A DNA stretch of 64,000 nt, from contig NZ_JAFCKF010000003.1 in the NCBI RefSeq assembly GCF_018130545.1, positions 434,001 through 498,000 of the forward strand, read 5' to 3'. The notes beneath the pieces are model-generated. The model searched no databases. It saw nothing but the letters and a program-made list of their open reading frames with translations, and was not told where the DNA came from. Each line of letters starts with the position of its first letter. Positions within the stretch are counted from its first letter, which is position 1. This DNA is from Bradyrhizobium tropiciagri. GTDB taxonomy: Bacteria > Pseudomonadota > Alphaproteobacteria > Rhizobiales > Xanthobacteraceae. The translations under genes and the position numbers were made by a program. This document shows, piece after piece, positions 53,445-64,000 of the stretch.

Positions 53445-54590
53445 ATGCGTGCGCACGAAAACTCCCCGCTGAAACAGACCCCGCTGCACGCGCTGCATCT
53501 GGCGCGCGGCGCCAAGATGGTGCCGTTCGCCGGCTATGACATGCCGGTGCAATACACGGCCGGCGTGCTCAAGGAGCATCTGCACACCCGCAAGGACGCC
53601 GGCCTGTTCGACGTGTCCCATATGGGACAGCTCGTGCTGAAGGCCAAATCCGGCAAGGTCGGCGATGCGGCGCTCGCGCTGGAAAAACTGGTGCCGCAGG
53701 ACATCGTCGGCATCGCGCCAGGTCGGCAGCGCTACGCGCAATTCACCAACAATGATGGCGGCCTGCTCGACGATTTGATGGTGGCGAATTTCGGCGACCA
53801 TTTGTTCCTGGTGGTCAATGCCGCCTGCAAGGAAGAGGACGAGGCGCATCTGCGCGCGAATCTCTCCGATGCTTGCGAGATCGTGTCGCTGGCCGACCGC
53901 GCACTGATCGCGCTGCAAGGGCCGAAAGCCGAATCGGCACTGGCGAAATTGTGTGCAGATGTCAGTTCGATGAAATTCATGGACGCCGGCCCGCGCCGCG
54001 TCGCCGACATCGACTGCTTCGTCTCGCGCTCCGGTTACACCGGCGAGGACGGCTTTGAGATTTCCGTGCCCGCGGACAAGGCGGAGGCGCTGGTCACGGC
54101 GCTGCTGGATAATCCCGACGTGCTGCCGATCGGGCTCGGCGCGCGCGACAGCCTGCGGCTCGAGGCCGGGCTCTGCCTCTACGGACATGACATCGACACC
54201 ACGACGACGCCGGTCGAAGGCGCGCTGGAATGGTCGGTGCAGAAGGTTCGCCGCAACAGTGGCGCCCGCGCCGGCGGCTTCCCCGGCGCCGACAAGATAC
54301 TCGCGCAATTCGCTGATGGCGCCGCCCGCCGCCGCGTGGGCTTAAGGCCCGACGGCCGCGCGCCAGTGCGCGAAGGCGCCCCGCTGTTTGCCGACGCCAC
54401 CTCGGCCGAGCCAATCGGCAAGGTGACCTCAGGCGGCTTCGGCCCGAGCCTCAATGCGCCGGTTGCGATGGGCTATCTGCCGACCGCCCTCTCCGCGGTC
54501 GGCACCACCGTTTTCGCCGAAGTGCGCGGCCAGCGGCTGCCGTTGAAGGTCGCCGCCACGCCCTTCGTCCCCAATACCTACAAACGCTAA
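53445..54590 (+). CDS. gcvT: Aminomethyltransferase, glycine cleavage T protein
   Basis: Transfers the methylene of aminomethyl-lipoyl-GcvH to tetrahydrofolate, releasing ammonia. At 381 residues it has TPLHALHLARGAKMVPFAGY at the folate side, DVSHMGQLVLKAKSG, RSGYTGEDGFEISVP and GLCLYGHDIDTTTTPVEG with the catalytic Asp. It opens the gcvT-gcvH-gcvP operon under a tandem glycine riboswitch, with 19 bp to gcvH. Confidence 0.97.
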   Translation: MRAHENSPLKQTPLHALHLARGAKMVPFAGYDMPVQYTAGVLKEHLHTRKDAGLFDVSHMGQLVLKAKSGKVGDAALALEKLVPQDIVGIAPGRQRYAQFTNNDGGLLDDLMVANFGDHLFLVVNAACKEEDEAHLRANLSDACEIVSLADRALIALQGPKAESALAKLCADVSSMKFMDAGPRRVADIDCFVSRSGYTGEDGFEISVPADKAEALVTALLDNPDVLPIGLGARDSLRLEAGLCLYGHDIDTTTTPVEGALEWSVQKVRRNSGARAGGFPGADKILAQFADGAARRRVGLRPDGRAPVREGAPLFADATSAEPIGKVTSGGFGPSLNAPVAMGYLPTALSAVGTTVFAEVRGQRLPLKVAATPFVPNTYKR

Positions 54591-54609
54591 ACGCTGAAGG
54601 ATCGATCCC

Positions 54610-54975
54610 ATGACGACGCTCTACACGTCCGACCACGAATGGCTCCGCATCGAGGGCGATGTCGCCACGATCGGGATCACTGATTACGCGCAGTCGCAGC
54701 TCGGCGACGTCGTGTTCGTCGAACTGCCCAAGGTCGGCCGCAGCCTGAAGAAGGCCGAGGCCGCCGCCGTCGTCGAATCCGTCAAGGCCGCCTCTGACGT
54801 CTACGCGCCGATCACCGGCGAGGTGATCGAGGTCAACGAGGACCTCGCTGCCGAGCCCGCACTGGTCAATTCGGATGCCGGCGGCAAGGCCTGGTTCTTC
54901 AAGCTCAGGATTGCTGACAAGAGCGAACTCGGCGGCCTGATGGATGAAGCCGCCTACGCCGCGCACACCGCCTGA
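54610..54975 (+). CDS. gcvH: Glycine cleavage H protein
   Basis: Lipoyl carrier of the glycine cleavage system. The 121 residues have the lipoylation site Lys59 in [31 protein letters not shown] at the start and [14 protein letters not shown] at the end. It needs LipB/LipA-type lipoylation made elsewhere. It is 21 bp before gcvP. Confidence 0.98.
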   Translation: MTTLYTSDHEWLRIEGDVATIGITDYAQSQLGDVVFVELPKVGRSLKKAEAAAVVESVKAASDVYAPITGEVIEVNEDLAAEPALVNSDAGGKAWFFKLRIADKSELGGLMDEAAYAAHTA

Positions 54976-54996
54976 GGATCATCCGAGGATCAGCCC

Positions 54997-57870
<2,874 letters not shown>

Positions 57871-58061
57871 CCGCGGCGAATTCCCGGACAAGCGCACCGT
57901 TCGGGATGTCAAAATCTGGGTTGAGCCCTGTGGCTCAACCCGTCAGCTGCATCGAAAAGACTTCGCCGATCGGCCGAAGCTGCAGCTAGCACGCCGCGCT
58001 CGCAGGAGCGGATCGCGGGAAGAACGATAAGAAACAGGCCCCGCTTGCGGCAGGAGGAAAC

Positions 58062-58499
58062 ATGCGCGAGGAATTCTGGTTTCATTTCCCGTTCCGCGTC
58101 CGCTATTCCGAGGTCGACGCGCAGGCCGTGGTGTTCAACGCCCACTATCTGACCTATTTCGATACCGCGATCACCGAATACTTCCGCGCGCTCGGTTACG
58201 ACTATCTCGGCGAGGTGGCGCGGACCGGCATCGACTTCCACACCGTGAAATCGGTCGTCGAATACAAGGCCCCGATCCGGTTCGACGAGGACATCGAGGT
58301 CTGCGTCCGCGTCGCGCGGATCGGCCGCTCCTCGATCAACCTTGCACTCGCGATCTTCGCCAAGGGCTCCGACGATCTACGCGCCACCGGCGAGATCATC
58401 TGGGTCGCGACCGACCAGAAGACGCATCAATCCGTCGCCGTGACGGAAGACTTGCGGGCGCTGATCGCGAGCCGGGAAAAGGCGCTGGCGCCAGGTTGA
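58062..58499 (+). CDS. Acyl-CoA thioesterase, YbgC/4HBT family
   Basis: A 145-residue hotdog enzyme. The family motif RYSEVDAQAVVFNAHYLTYFD has the catalytic Asp of 4-hydroxybenzoyl-CoA thioesterases, followed by ITEYFRALGYDYL and FHTVKSVVEYKAPIRFDEDI. GGAGGAAAC lies just before the ATG. The acyl group is unknown. It stands apart from the Tol-Pal cluster where ybgC is often found, so a different role is likely. Confidence 0.9.
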   Translation: MREEFWFHFPFRVRYSEVDAQAVVFNAHYLTYFDTAITEYFRALGYDYLGEVARTGIDFHTVKSVVEYKAPIRFDEDIEVCVRVARIGRSSINLALAIFAKGSDDLRATGEIIWVATDQKTHQSVAVTEDLRALIASREKALAPG

Positions 58500-58504
58500 G
58501 TTGA

Positions 58505-59467
58505 CTACGGCTTGGTCAACGTCGGAGCAACGCGCCAGAGATTGTCGTTGGTGAGGTGCGTGCCGCCCCACCAGCGATCGATCGGGTTATAGCTGCTGAA
58601 GTCTTCCTGGTGCGCGATGATCGCTTCGCCGAACTCGGTCAGCCGCGGATAGCTTGCGGCGTAGCGCGCGTGCCAGCTCCTTTTGCTCTGCGGTCGTTCG
58701 AGATCGGTCACTGCAGGCGACGGACCGTCCGCGAGGCCGTCGAGCAATGAAAAAATCTCAAGTTCCCCGAATACATTTTCGGGACTCCAGGAACGATGGA
58801 GCAGTCCAAGCGCTGAAAAGCCATCGTAACGCGCGATCAGCTCAAGAAGTCGCATCTCAGTCGCCCCCAGCCCGGTCGCGAAAGAGGGCAATTCTGCAGC
58901 AACGGCAAGCATGGCCGACCTCAGAAACGGCAGCGAACTAAGATCGCTCCGCAAGCAATTTAGGAAGGGCTTCGGAGTTGCCGCGCAATAGGCTCGCCAT
59001 GCCGCGCTTCCGGTATTGAGCTCGGCTGCGGTGACGTCGACCGTCAGCACATTCTCCAGCTCAGGCATCTGTTCGGGTGGCATCATCAGATCGAAATCAA
59101 CAAGAGCCAACTTCAATCTGGCTGCAGTGCCGGGATGAGACCTGAAAAAATCCAGTAGAAAAATCAGCTCTAGCTGGTCGTTTGGATACCTTTCGAACCA
59201 CAGCTCGATAGCATCATATGGTTCGCAATACCCGATAAACGAAAGGTGCCTGCGAGCCCGGGCTTCATCGGAGAACAATCTCCATGAACACCAATCCGAC
59301 CAATGACGACCCGGGCCCTGGCCGGAACGCGCGCCAAAATAATCTTCGAGCTCTTCTGCCGGAGGCAGCGGCCCCCGAACGAAGCGAAAGCGAAAGGCAA
59401 TAACGACCTCTGCCAGACCCGACCGTGCGAGGCGGGAGCCGGAACCAGTCAAAATGAGACGCTTCAT
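58505..59467 (-). CDS. DUF1835-like protein
   Basis: A 320-residue cytosolic protein with a Rossmann-like start, KRLILTGSGSRLARSGLAEV, then DAIELWFERYPNDQLELIFL in the centre and LTEFGEAIIAHQEDFSSYNP with IDRWWGGTHL near the C-terminus. The order of these blocks is that of DUF1835 proteins, of unknown function; the match is from pattern memory and the typical NGD motif is replaced by TGSGS. The ATG at 59467 is preferred over one twelve codons upstream. Local GC is a little lower than in the neighbours. It is convergent with the thioesterase gene. Confidence 0.75.
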   Translation of the reverse strand: MKRLILTGSGSRLARSGLAEVVIAFRFRFVRGPLPPAEELEDYFGARSGQGPGRHWSDWCSWRLFSDEARARRHLSFIGYCEPYDAIELWFERYPNDQLELIFLLDFFRSHPGTAARLKLALVDFDLMMPPEQMPELENVLTVDVTAAELNTGSAAWRAYCAATPKPFLNCLRSDLSSLPFLRSAMLAVAAELPSFATGLGATEMRLLELIARYDGFSALGLLHRSWSPENVFGELEIFSLLDGLADGPSPAVTDLERPQSKRSWHARYAASYPRLTEFGEAIIAHQEDFSSYNPIDRWWGGTHLTNDNLWRVAPTLTKP

Positions 59468-59572
59468 CGGCGCAACTTTCTCGACGACGCACAAAACCAA
59501 ACGGGCGCCGAAGACGTCGGCAACTCAACGTCCTCAGCGCCCGCTTGCAGCGAAATCATATAAACCGGGAGA

Positions 59573-60661
<1,089 letters not shown>

Positions 60662-60766
60662 TTGGGATGTGCTCCTTATGGCGGGGATTCGCTAGCGGGA
60701 CAAACGGGCGATGAGGTCGAATGGAATGCGTTGTTGATAGGAAACCTCGTACCACGTTTGTTCTAT

Positions 60767-60781
60767 GTTCGCAATATGTTC
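60767..60781 (-). promoter_or_regulatory. LexA SOS box of recA
   Basis: On the minus strand the sequence reads GAAC-ATATTGC-GAAC, the alphaproteobacterial GAAC-N7-GAAC consensus, 106 bp upstream of the recA start. A GTTC half lies 7 bp further out. It should be bound by LexA and released on DNA damage. Confidence 0.92.
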
Positions 60782-61052
60782 TTTCTGGCTGGTAGGTGCT
60801 GTCCGTATTTAAGGCTCAGTGTCCCAAGTTGATTTTTGAAGTATCCTAGTTCGGATTAAGCGAACGGAAACCAATGCTTAGCCGTTGTTCTCGGTAGGAC
60901 TACTGAGTCGGGATGGCTAATGTTCTGCCCATAGCAATCGTTATGGTCCGCCAACCGTTCTCTACAAGGGTTACCGGGGTTCTCCGTGGGTGAACGGAGT
61001 TCCTTTCGCATTCAGCGCACGGGTTTGACCCAGATCAACGGGCGCATCGGCA

Positions 61053-61160
61053 ATGTTCGGAAACATGCCGAGCATGACCCGGGACCGCGCCATCACCATC
61101 GCAGGATACGCTTCAATAGCGTTTGGGGTGCTGGCTCTCCTTCTCCTGTTCGCAGCGTAA
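61053..61160 (+). CDS. Tiny hydrophobic ORF 1
   Basis: A 35-residue frame, short polar start MFGNMPSMTRDR then one hydrophobic helix AITIAGYASIAFGVLALLLL ending FAA. Internal ATGs at 61065 and 61074 are possible. No good ribosome site is evident. It shares the I-(A)-G-Y-A/V pattern with the next tiny ORF. Whether it is translated is unknown. Confidence 0.3.
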   Translation: MFGNMPSMTRDRAITIAGYASIAFGVLALLLLFAA

Positions 61161-61266
61161 GGCCGTAGAAATACGGGGCTGGGTAGTGGTGGCACAAACT
61201 GCACTTTGCGCGGGAATAGTTCCCCGATTAACTTAGGATAAGTGCAGTGACTACCGGGGATGTGCC

Positions 61267-61350
61267 ATGGCCGAAGTACTTGTCCGCATAGGCTATGTCG
61301 CACTGGGTCTTTGCCCTATCGCCATAGCCGCCGCTGCTTTGCTCGTTTGA
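61267..61350 (+). CDS. Tiny hydrophobic ORF 2
   Basis: A 27-residue frame (VLVRIGYVALGLCPIAIAAA core), almost wholly a membrane helix with one Cys. GGGG lies about eight bases before the ATG. It is followed at once by two hairpins and a terminator, like a compact transcription unit. Similar in plan to small membrane toxins or phage lysis peptides, but no family is recognised. Confidence 0.35.
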   Translation: MAEVLVRIGYVALGLCPIAIAAAALLV

Positions 61351-61354
61351 ACCT

Positions 61355-61433
61355 GGCCCGCACGCGCCACGCGGGCCGGTAGACGGCCCCAGCAACGAGC
61401 CTTCCCCTACAAGGCCCCCATGTTGCTGGGGCC
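61355..61433. repeat. Two successive inverted repeats after tiny ORF 2
   Basis: GGCCCGC (61355-61361) pairs with GCGGGCC (61371-61377). GGCCCCAGCAAC (61385-61396) pairs exactly with GTTGCTGGGGCC (61422-61433). Both can form strong hairpins in RNA just ahead of the terminator. Confidence 0.75.
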
Positions 61434-61443
61434 ACTCAACACA

Positions 61444-61470
61444 GAGGCCGCCTCAGTTGGCGGCCTCTTT
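61444..61470 (+). terminator. Rho-independent terminator
   Basis: GAGGCCGCC and GGCGGCCTC pair around TCAGTT and are followed by TTT-CATT. A textbook terminator, so something transcribed from the left very probably ends here. Confidence 0.88.
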
Positions 61471-61790
61471 CATTGCGCGCTCGTATCATCGGCTTGCGGA
61501 GCCGCTACCGGCTTCTCAGGCAGAAGCGCCTTCACGCCATTCAATCGATCAATCACCTTCTGAACGCCAGCCTGATCATACGGCAGCGCCGCCAACTCAA
61601 CGCAATCGTCCTTAAGCGAAGGCGCTGGGCGTGACGGAAAAGGCGTGGACCATTCGCAGCTTGTGGACGCCGCGCTCTCTGTGGCGCCCGCGCGACCGAC
61701 TGAGACGCCTCCGGATCGGCGTCGGAAGAATCCCGCCCTGGCCGTGATCCGTAGTTCTCCGGGCAAGAACAAAGTTCCGGATGCATGCAA
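61470..61790 (-). pseudogene. Chimeric ORF, possibly a lipoprotein gene remnant
   Basis: A 106-residue frame. The last 55 residues look coding (CEWSTPFPSRPAPSLKDDCV, then LPYDQAGVQKVIDRLNGVKA), resembling the mature part of a small lipoprotein, while the first 50 residues are Arg/Ser-rich with no signal peptide and read like noncoding sequence. A 5' replacement by other DNA near 61640 would explain this. Low confidence; phage spanin-like origin is only a guess. Confidence 0.3.
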
Positions 61791-62146
61791 CGCAGGCGCG
61801 CCTGGAAAATAACTCCAACATCAAAACGTTATATGCGCGCCCGGCAACGCATTGGCACAATCTGCATACTACCTTGGTACCCCTCCTGACGCCCAAAAAA
61901 ACTACGTAGCGTTCCAGGGAAGACTCGGGTTCCACCAGTGTTCGTAACATTGGCCGGCCCAACCACCGCCGTTCGCCCGGCGCGGCTCAGGCGATGCCGC
62001 CAGCCAACGGATTCCCAACCGGGATCCTATGCTTCGCCCGCACGGGCGCAGCCCATTCCATTAAAAAGTTTGACGCGTGTTATTTATAGTTACAACCTTT
62101 GGTTTAATTATCAACGACCGCCATCCATTTTGCGGAACCGTTCCAG

Positions 62147-62353
62147 ATGATTCACAGAGGCGTCGAATTTAGCGTCACGCAGCTCGCGGCCGGCGTCTGG
62201 ACCTGGCGTTTCCAGATCGGCGACCGGGTCTTCACCGGCAAGACCGAAGCCAAGCTCGACCTCCTGGCGATCCGCCGCGTGCAGTTGCGGATCGACCGCG
62301 AGCTGAACAATCTCGGACGGGGGCAGACCCGCGGCCGCAACAATGAGGATTGA
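62147..62353 (+). CDS. Small conserved protein of unknown function
   Basis: A 68-residue soluble protein: VEFSVTQLAAGVWTWRFQIG, DRVFTGKTEAKLDLLAIRRV and a polar tail. Proteins with this outline are frequent in Bradyrhizobium (recalled), always uncharacterised. An AT-rich stretch lies upstream. It is convergent with the next gene, 17 bp apart. Confidence 0.7.
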   Translation: MIHRGVEFSVTQLAAGVWTWRFQIGDRVFTGKTEAKLDLLAIRRVQLRIDRELNNLGRGQTRGRNNED

Positions 62354-62370
62354 GGACGGCTCGGACGGAT

Positions 62371-62601
62371 TCAGTCCGCGCTGGCCAGCCGCCGCATCGT
62401 GAACTCGATGTCGCCGCCGGGCAGCTCGCGCCAGCTCTCGACCGCGCTCATATAGGCGGCCTTGGGGTAGCGCTCGAGAAAGTCACGCGCGCGCAGGCGA
62501 GCCTGATCGCGTGGCAGGCTGAAGGTCTCGCGCAGAAAGCCGTCATCCGGCTTGCGCCGCGCGGCCATCCGGCTGGCGAGATCGCGCGGACGAAACACCA
62601 T
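62371..62601 (-). CDS. Small conserved protein of unknown function
   Basis: A 76-residue basic protein (FRPRDLASRMAARRKPDDGF, then LRARDFLERYPKAAYMSAVE, ending FTMRRLASAD). No membrane segment or known motif. Codon use fits the chromosome. Recalled as a recurring uncharacterised protein of Nitrobacteraceae. Confidence 0.7.
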   Translation of the reverse strand: MVFRPRDLASRMAARRKPDDGFLRETFSLPRDQARLRARDFLERYPKAAYMSAVESWRELPGGDIEFTMRRLASAD

Positions 62602-62700
62602 TGCCGCAACTCCGGACCAACTGACGACACCCCCAATATAGGCGCGGTGCCGGGAGAATCCGAGTCTGCGCCATGCCGTCGAGGCCGACCCGAACGGCGC

Positions 62701-63006
62701 TTACTGGCTGCGCTGCGTAGGACTGCCGGGCTGCGCGGAGCTGCCGGTCTTGGTCTTCGGCTTGGCGGGGGGATGGGCCGCCGCCTTCGGCGCGTCGCTG
62801 CGCACCACGCCCCAGGGATCGGACGATCCCTTGGCGTCGGGAATCTTGCTGAGCGAATCCTTGTAGGCCTTCTGATTGACCGCGTCCTGGTCCTTCTCTT
62901 CCTGGGTCTTGGACTTGACCTCAGGCATCAAATTGATGTTCGGCATCTGCGCATAGGCCGGCGCCGACAGCAGCACCGCAACCGCGACTGCGCACAAAAC
63001 TCTCAT
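62701..63006 (-). CDS. Secreted small protein, Lys/Ser/Pro-rich
   Basis: A 101-residue protein with a signal peptide (RVLCAVAVAVLLSAPAYA) and a mature part that starts QMPNINLMPEVKSKTQEEKD, has the conserved DPWGVVR stretch and ends in a Lys/Pro/Ser-rich disordered tail. No enzymatic motif. It recalls widely conserved uncharacterised exported proteins of Rhizobiales. It follows the 43-residue lipoprotein gene by 86 bp on the same strand. Confidence 0.8.
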   Translation of the reverse strand: MRVLCAVAVAVLLSAPAYAQMPNINLMPEVKSKTQEEKDQDAVNQKAYKDSLSKIPDAKGSSDPWGVVRSDAPKAAAHPPAKPKTKTGSSAQPGSPTQRSQ

Positions 63007-63092
63007 GAGAACGCTCCTTGCATTTTCGTCCGCGGTATATCACCGCCGCAAAGCTGTCGCCAAGCATGTCTGGCAGGCGGGCTGTCGCGGCC

Positions 63093-63224
63093 CTAGAGGT
63101 TGTCCGACTTGCAGGATTTCGGCGACTGCATCCAGTCGTCCCAGACCGGACCGCAGCGCGTGCAACCACTGAGCGCCAACCCGATCACAATCACGCCGCC
63201 GAGCAACACCAACCTGCGGACCAT
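63093..63224 (-). CDS. 43-residue lipoprotein
   Basis: A short gene easily missed. The frame begins VRRLVLLGGVIVIGLALSGC, a signal peptide with lipobox L-S-G-C, so the mature lipoprotein is only about 23 residues (CTRCGPVWDDWMQSP and a KSCKSDNL end) with three Cys. GGGGGCG lies before the ATG. It could be anchored in the inner or outer membrane; function unknown. Confidence 0.75.
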   Translation of the reverse strand: MVRRLVLLGGVIVIGLALSGCTRCGPVWDDWMQSPKSCKSDNL

Positions 63225-63300
63225 GTACGCCCCCACACCGCTGACGAAGGGCAATTGGGCGCCGAAACTGGGGCATTTTCATGCCGGGCACGGCGTTTGC

Positions 63301-63384
63301 AACGCAGCGCAAGCGCGTCGGAACGCAGCGCAAGCGCGTCGGAACGCAGCGCAAGCGCGTCGGAACGCAGCGCGAGCGCGCCCG
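63301..63384. repeat. Tandem repeat, four 21-bp units
   Basis: AACGCAGCGCAAGCGCGTCG plus G, copies at 63301-63321, 63322-63342 and 63343-63363 are identical; the fourth (63364-63384) differs at three positions. It lies between the lipoprotein gene and the amidase. The unit is a multiple of three, and frames through it give NAAQARR-type or RRACAAF-type repeats, but no gene is evident. Confidence 0.92.
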
Positions 63385-63464
63385 AGCGCCGCGGCCGTGT
63401 GATGATTTGACCGGGCGGCCGCGCAAATTACACTACGCAACAAAGCAGAAAAGGAATCGACGAA

Positions 63465-64000
63465 ATGACTTTGGCGATGAGCTGGGACGAATGGACGCGG
63501 CATGACGGAACGGCGCTCGCCGACCGCGTCCGGCGCGGCGAGCTGACGCCGCGGGAGCTGGCGTCACAGGCTGCCGCCGCGGTCGCCAAGGTCGATCCCG
63601 CGCTCTCCGGCGTGGTCGAGTTGTTCGACGACGTGATCGCCGATCCCGCGCGCGACGGCGCCGATCTCAACGGGTCGTTCGCCGGCCTGCCCTTCCTGAT
63701 GAAGGATCTCGGCCCGACCATGAAGGGACGGCTGCAGGAGATGGGCTCGCTGATGATGCGCGGCAATCGTGCCGCAGCCGACACCTTCCTGACGACCAAG
63801 CTGCGCAAGGCCGGCCTCAATCTGATCGGCCGCACCACGACGCCGGAGTTCGGGGTCTGCAGCTCGGCCGAGAACCCTGCGGTCTATGTCACGCGCAATC
63901 CCTGGAACACCGACTACACCACCTGCGGCTCATCGGCCGGCAGCGCGGCGATGGTCGCGGCCGGCGCGGTGCCGATCGCGCATGCCACCGACGGCGGCGG
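63465..64000 (+). CDS. Amidase, 3'-truncated by window edge
   Basis: Amidase-signature hydrolase; the first 178 residues are present. Catalytic Lys is in GLPFLMKDLGPTMKG, and the Ser cluster in TTCGSSAGSAAMVAAG, with HATDGGG at the window edge, where the nucleophile Ser would soon follow. AAGGA lies nine bases before the ATG. The substrate (amide, nitrile-derived or aryl-acyl) is not predictable. Confidence 0.93.
   Translation, partial: MTLAMSWDEWTRHDGTALADRVRRGELTPRELASQAAAAVAKVDPALSGVVELFDDVIADPARDGADLNGSFAGLPFLMKDLGPTMKGRLQEMGSLMMRGNRAAADTFLTTKLRKAGLNLIGRTTTPEFGVCSSAENPAVYVTRNPWNTDYTTCGSSAGSAAMVAAGAVPIAHATDGG

Larger units (their letters stand above)
60782..62146. other. Gene-poor, AT-richer island between recA and conserved small genes
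   Basis: About 1.36 kb with visibly lower GC than its flanks and no large gene of recognised family. It holds two tiny hydrophobic ORFs (61053-61160 and 61267-61350), two strong inverted repeats, one clear terminator, and a minus-strand ORF with a plausible C-terminal half. Around 62065-62120 it is AT-rich and probably carries the promoter of the 62147 gene. The mix suggests a decayed insertion. Confidence 0.55.

Noticed and set aside
60971-61303. 110-codon minus-strand frame in the recA-adjacent island
   Set aside because: No signal, domain or convincing ribosome site; opposite to the tiny hydrophobic frames and probably incidental.
63301-63384. Possible CRISPR array
   Set aside because: The units are directly adjacent with no spacers, so it is a simple tandem repeat.

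Overview
The window is high-GC alphaproteobacterial chromosome, most likely Bradyrhizobium or a close relative in the Nitrobacteraceae. The RecA and PurC sequences, the ATP-synthase zeta-type DUF1476 protein, the GAAC-N7-GAAC SOS box before recA, and dispersed palindromes of the CGTCATTGCGAG, GAGCATGATC and GTCGTCCCGG kinds all point that way; the genus is an inference. About 60 protein genes are supported. I saw no rRNA, tRNA, CRISPR array or intact insertion sequence.

Positions 1-14,045: the 3' part of a threonine aldolase, a tandem pair of secreted serine hydrolases, a macro-domain hydrolase coupled to grxD, the ergothioneine genes egtB-egtD, a DUF4345 membrane protein, LtrA, bolA, small DUF427, DUF1328 and GlsB-type genes, an acyltransferase, and purL. 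Positions 14,200-25,500: a hotdog thioesterase, a secreted phosphodiesterase, an O-methyltransferase, a divergent GST/HxlR pair followed by a frameshifted ABM monooxygenase, an EamA exporter, a TPR protein, and the purine run purC-purS-(secreted protein)-purQ with an orphan Bug-type binding protein behind it. The minus-strand series purC-purS-purQ-purL-bolA-grxD keeps its order but is spread over 21 kb by accessory genes.

Positions 25,800-43,300: DUF1476, a LysR/PEP-mutase-like divergent pair, a lectin-like beta-propeller, a long actinobacterial-type purB, a minus-strand cluster OsmC - acyl-CoA-dehydrogenase-like - rhodanese - cyanase facing a TetR gene, a DUF21/CBS membrane protein, a diguanylate cyclase, an SDR, a LysR/PACE-efflux divergent pair, an ABC solute-binding protein and a third serine hydrolase.

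Positions 43,800-64,000: a TrmJ-like RNA methyltransferase fused to a DUF559 domain, a membrane alpha/beta-hydrolase, icd, a DUF3455 protein, a MlotiK1-like cyclic-nucleotide-gated channel, alaS, a tandem glycine riboswitch ahead of gcvT-gcvH-gcvP, a YbgC-type thioesterase, a DUF1835-like protein, recA with its SOS box, a 1.4-kb gene-poor island with two tiny hydrophobic ORFs and three hairpins, conserved small proteins including a 43-residue lipoprotein, a 21-bp tandem repeat, and the start of an amidase.

The core is housekeeping metabolism: de novo purine synthesis, glycine cleavage, isocitrate dehydrogenase, alanyl-tRNA synthetase and recombination. The accessory genes lean towards redox, thiol and electrophile defence (ergothioneine, Grx4/BolA, OsmC, rhodanese/cyanase, GST/HxlR/ABM) and envelope functions.
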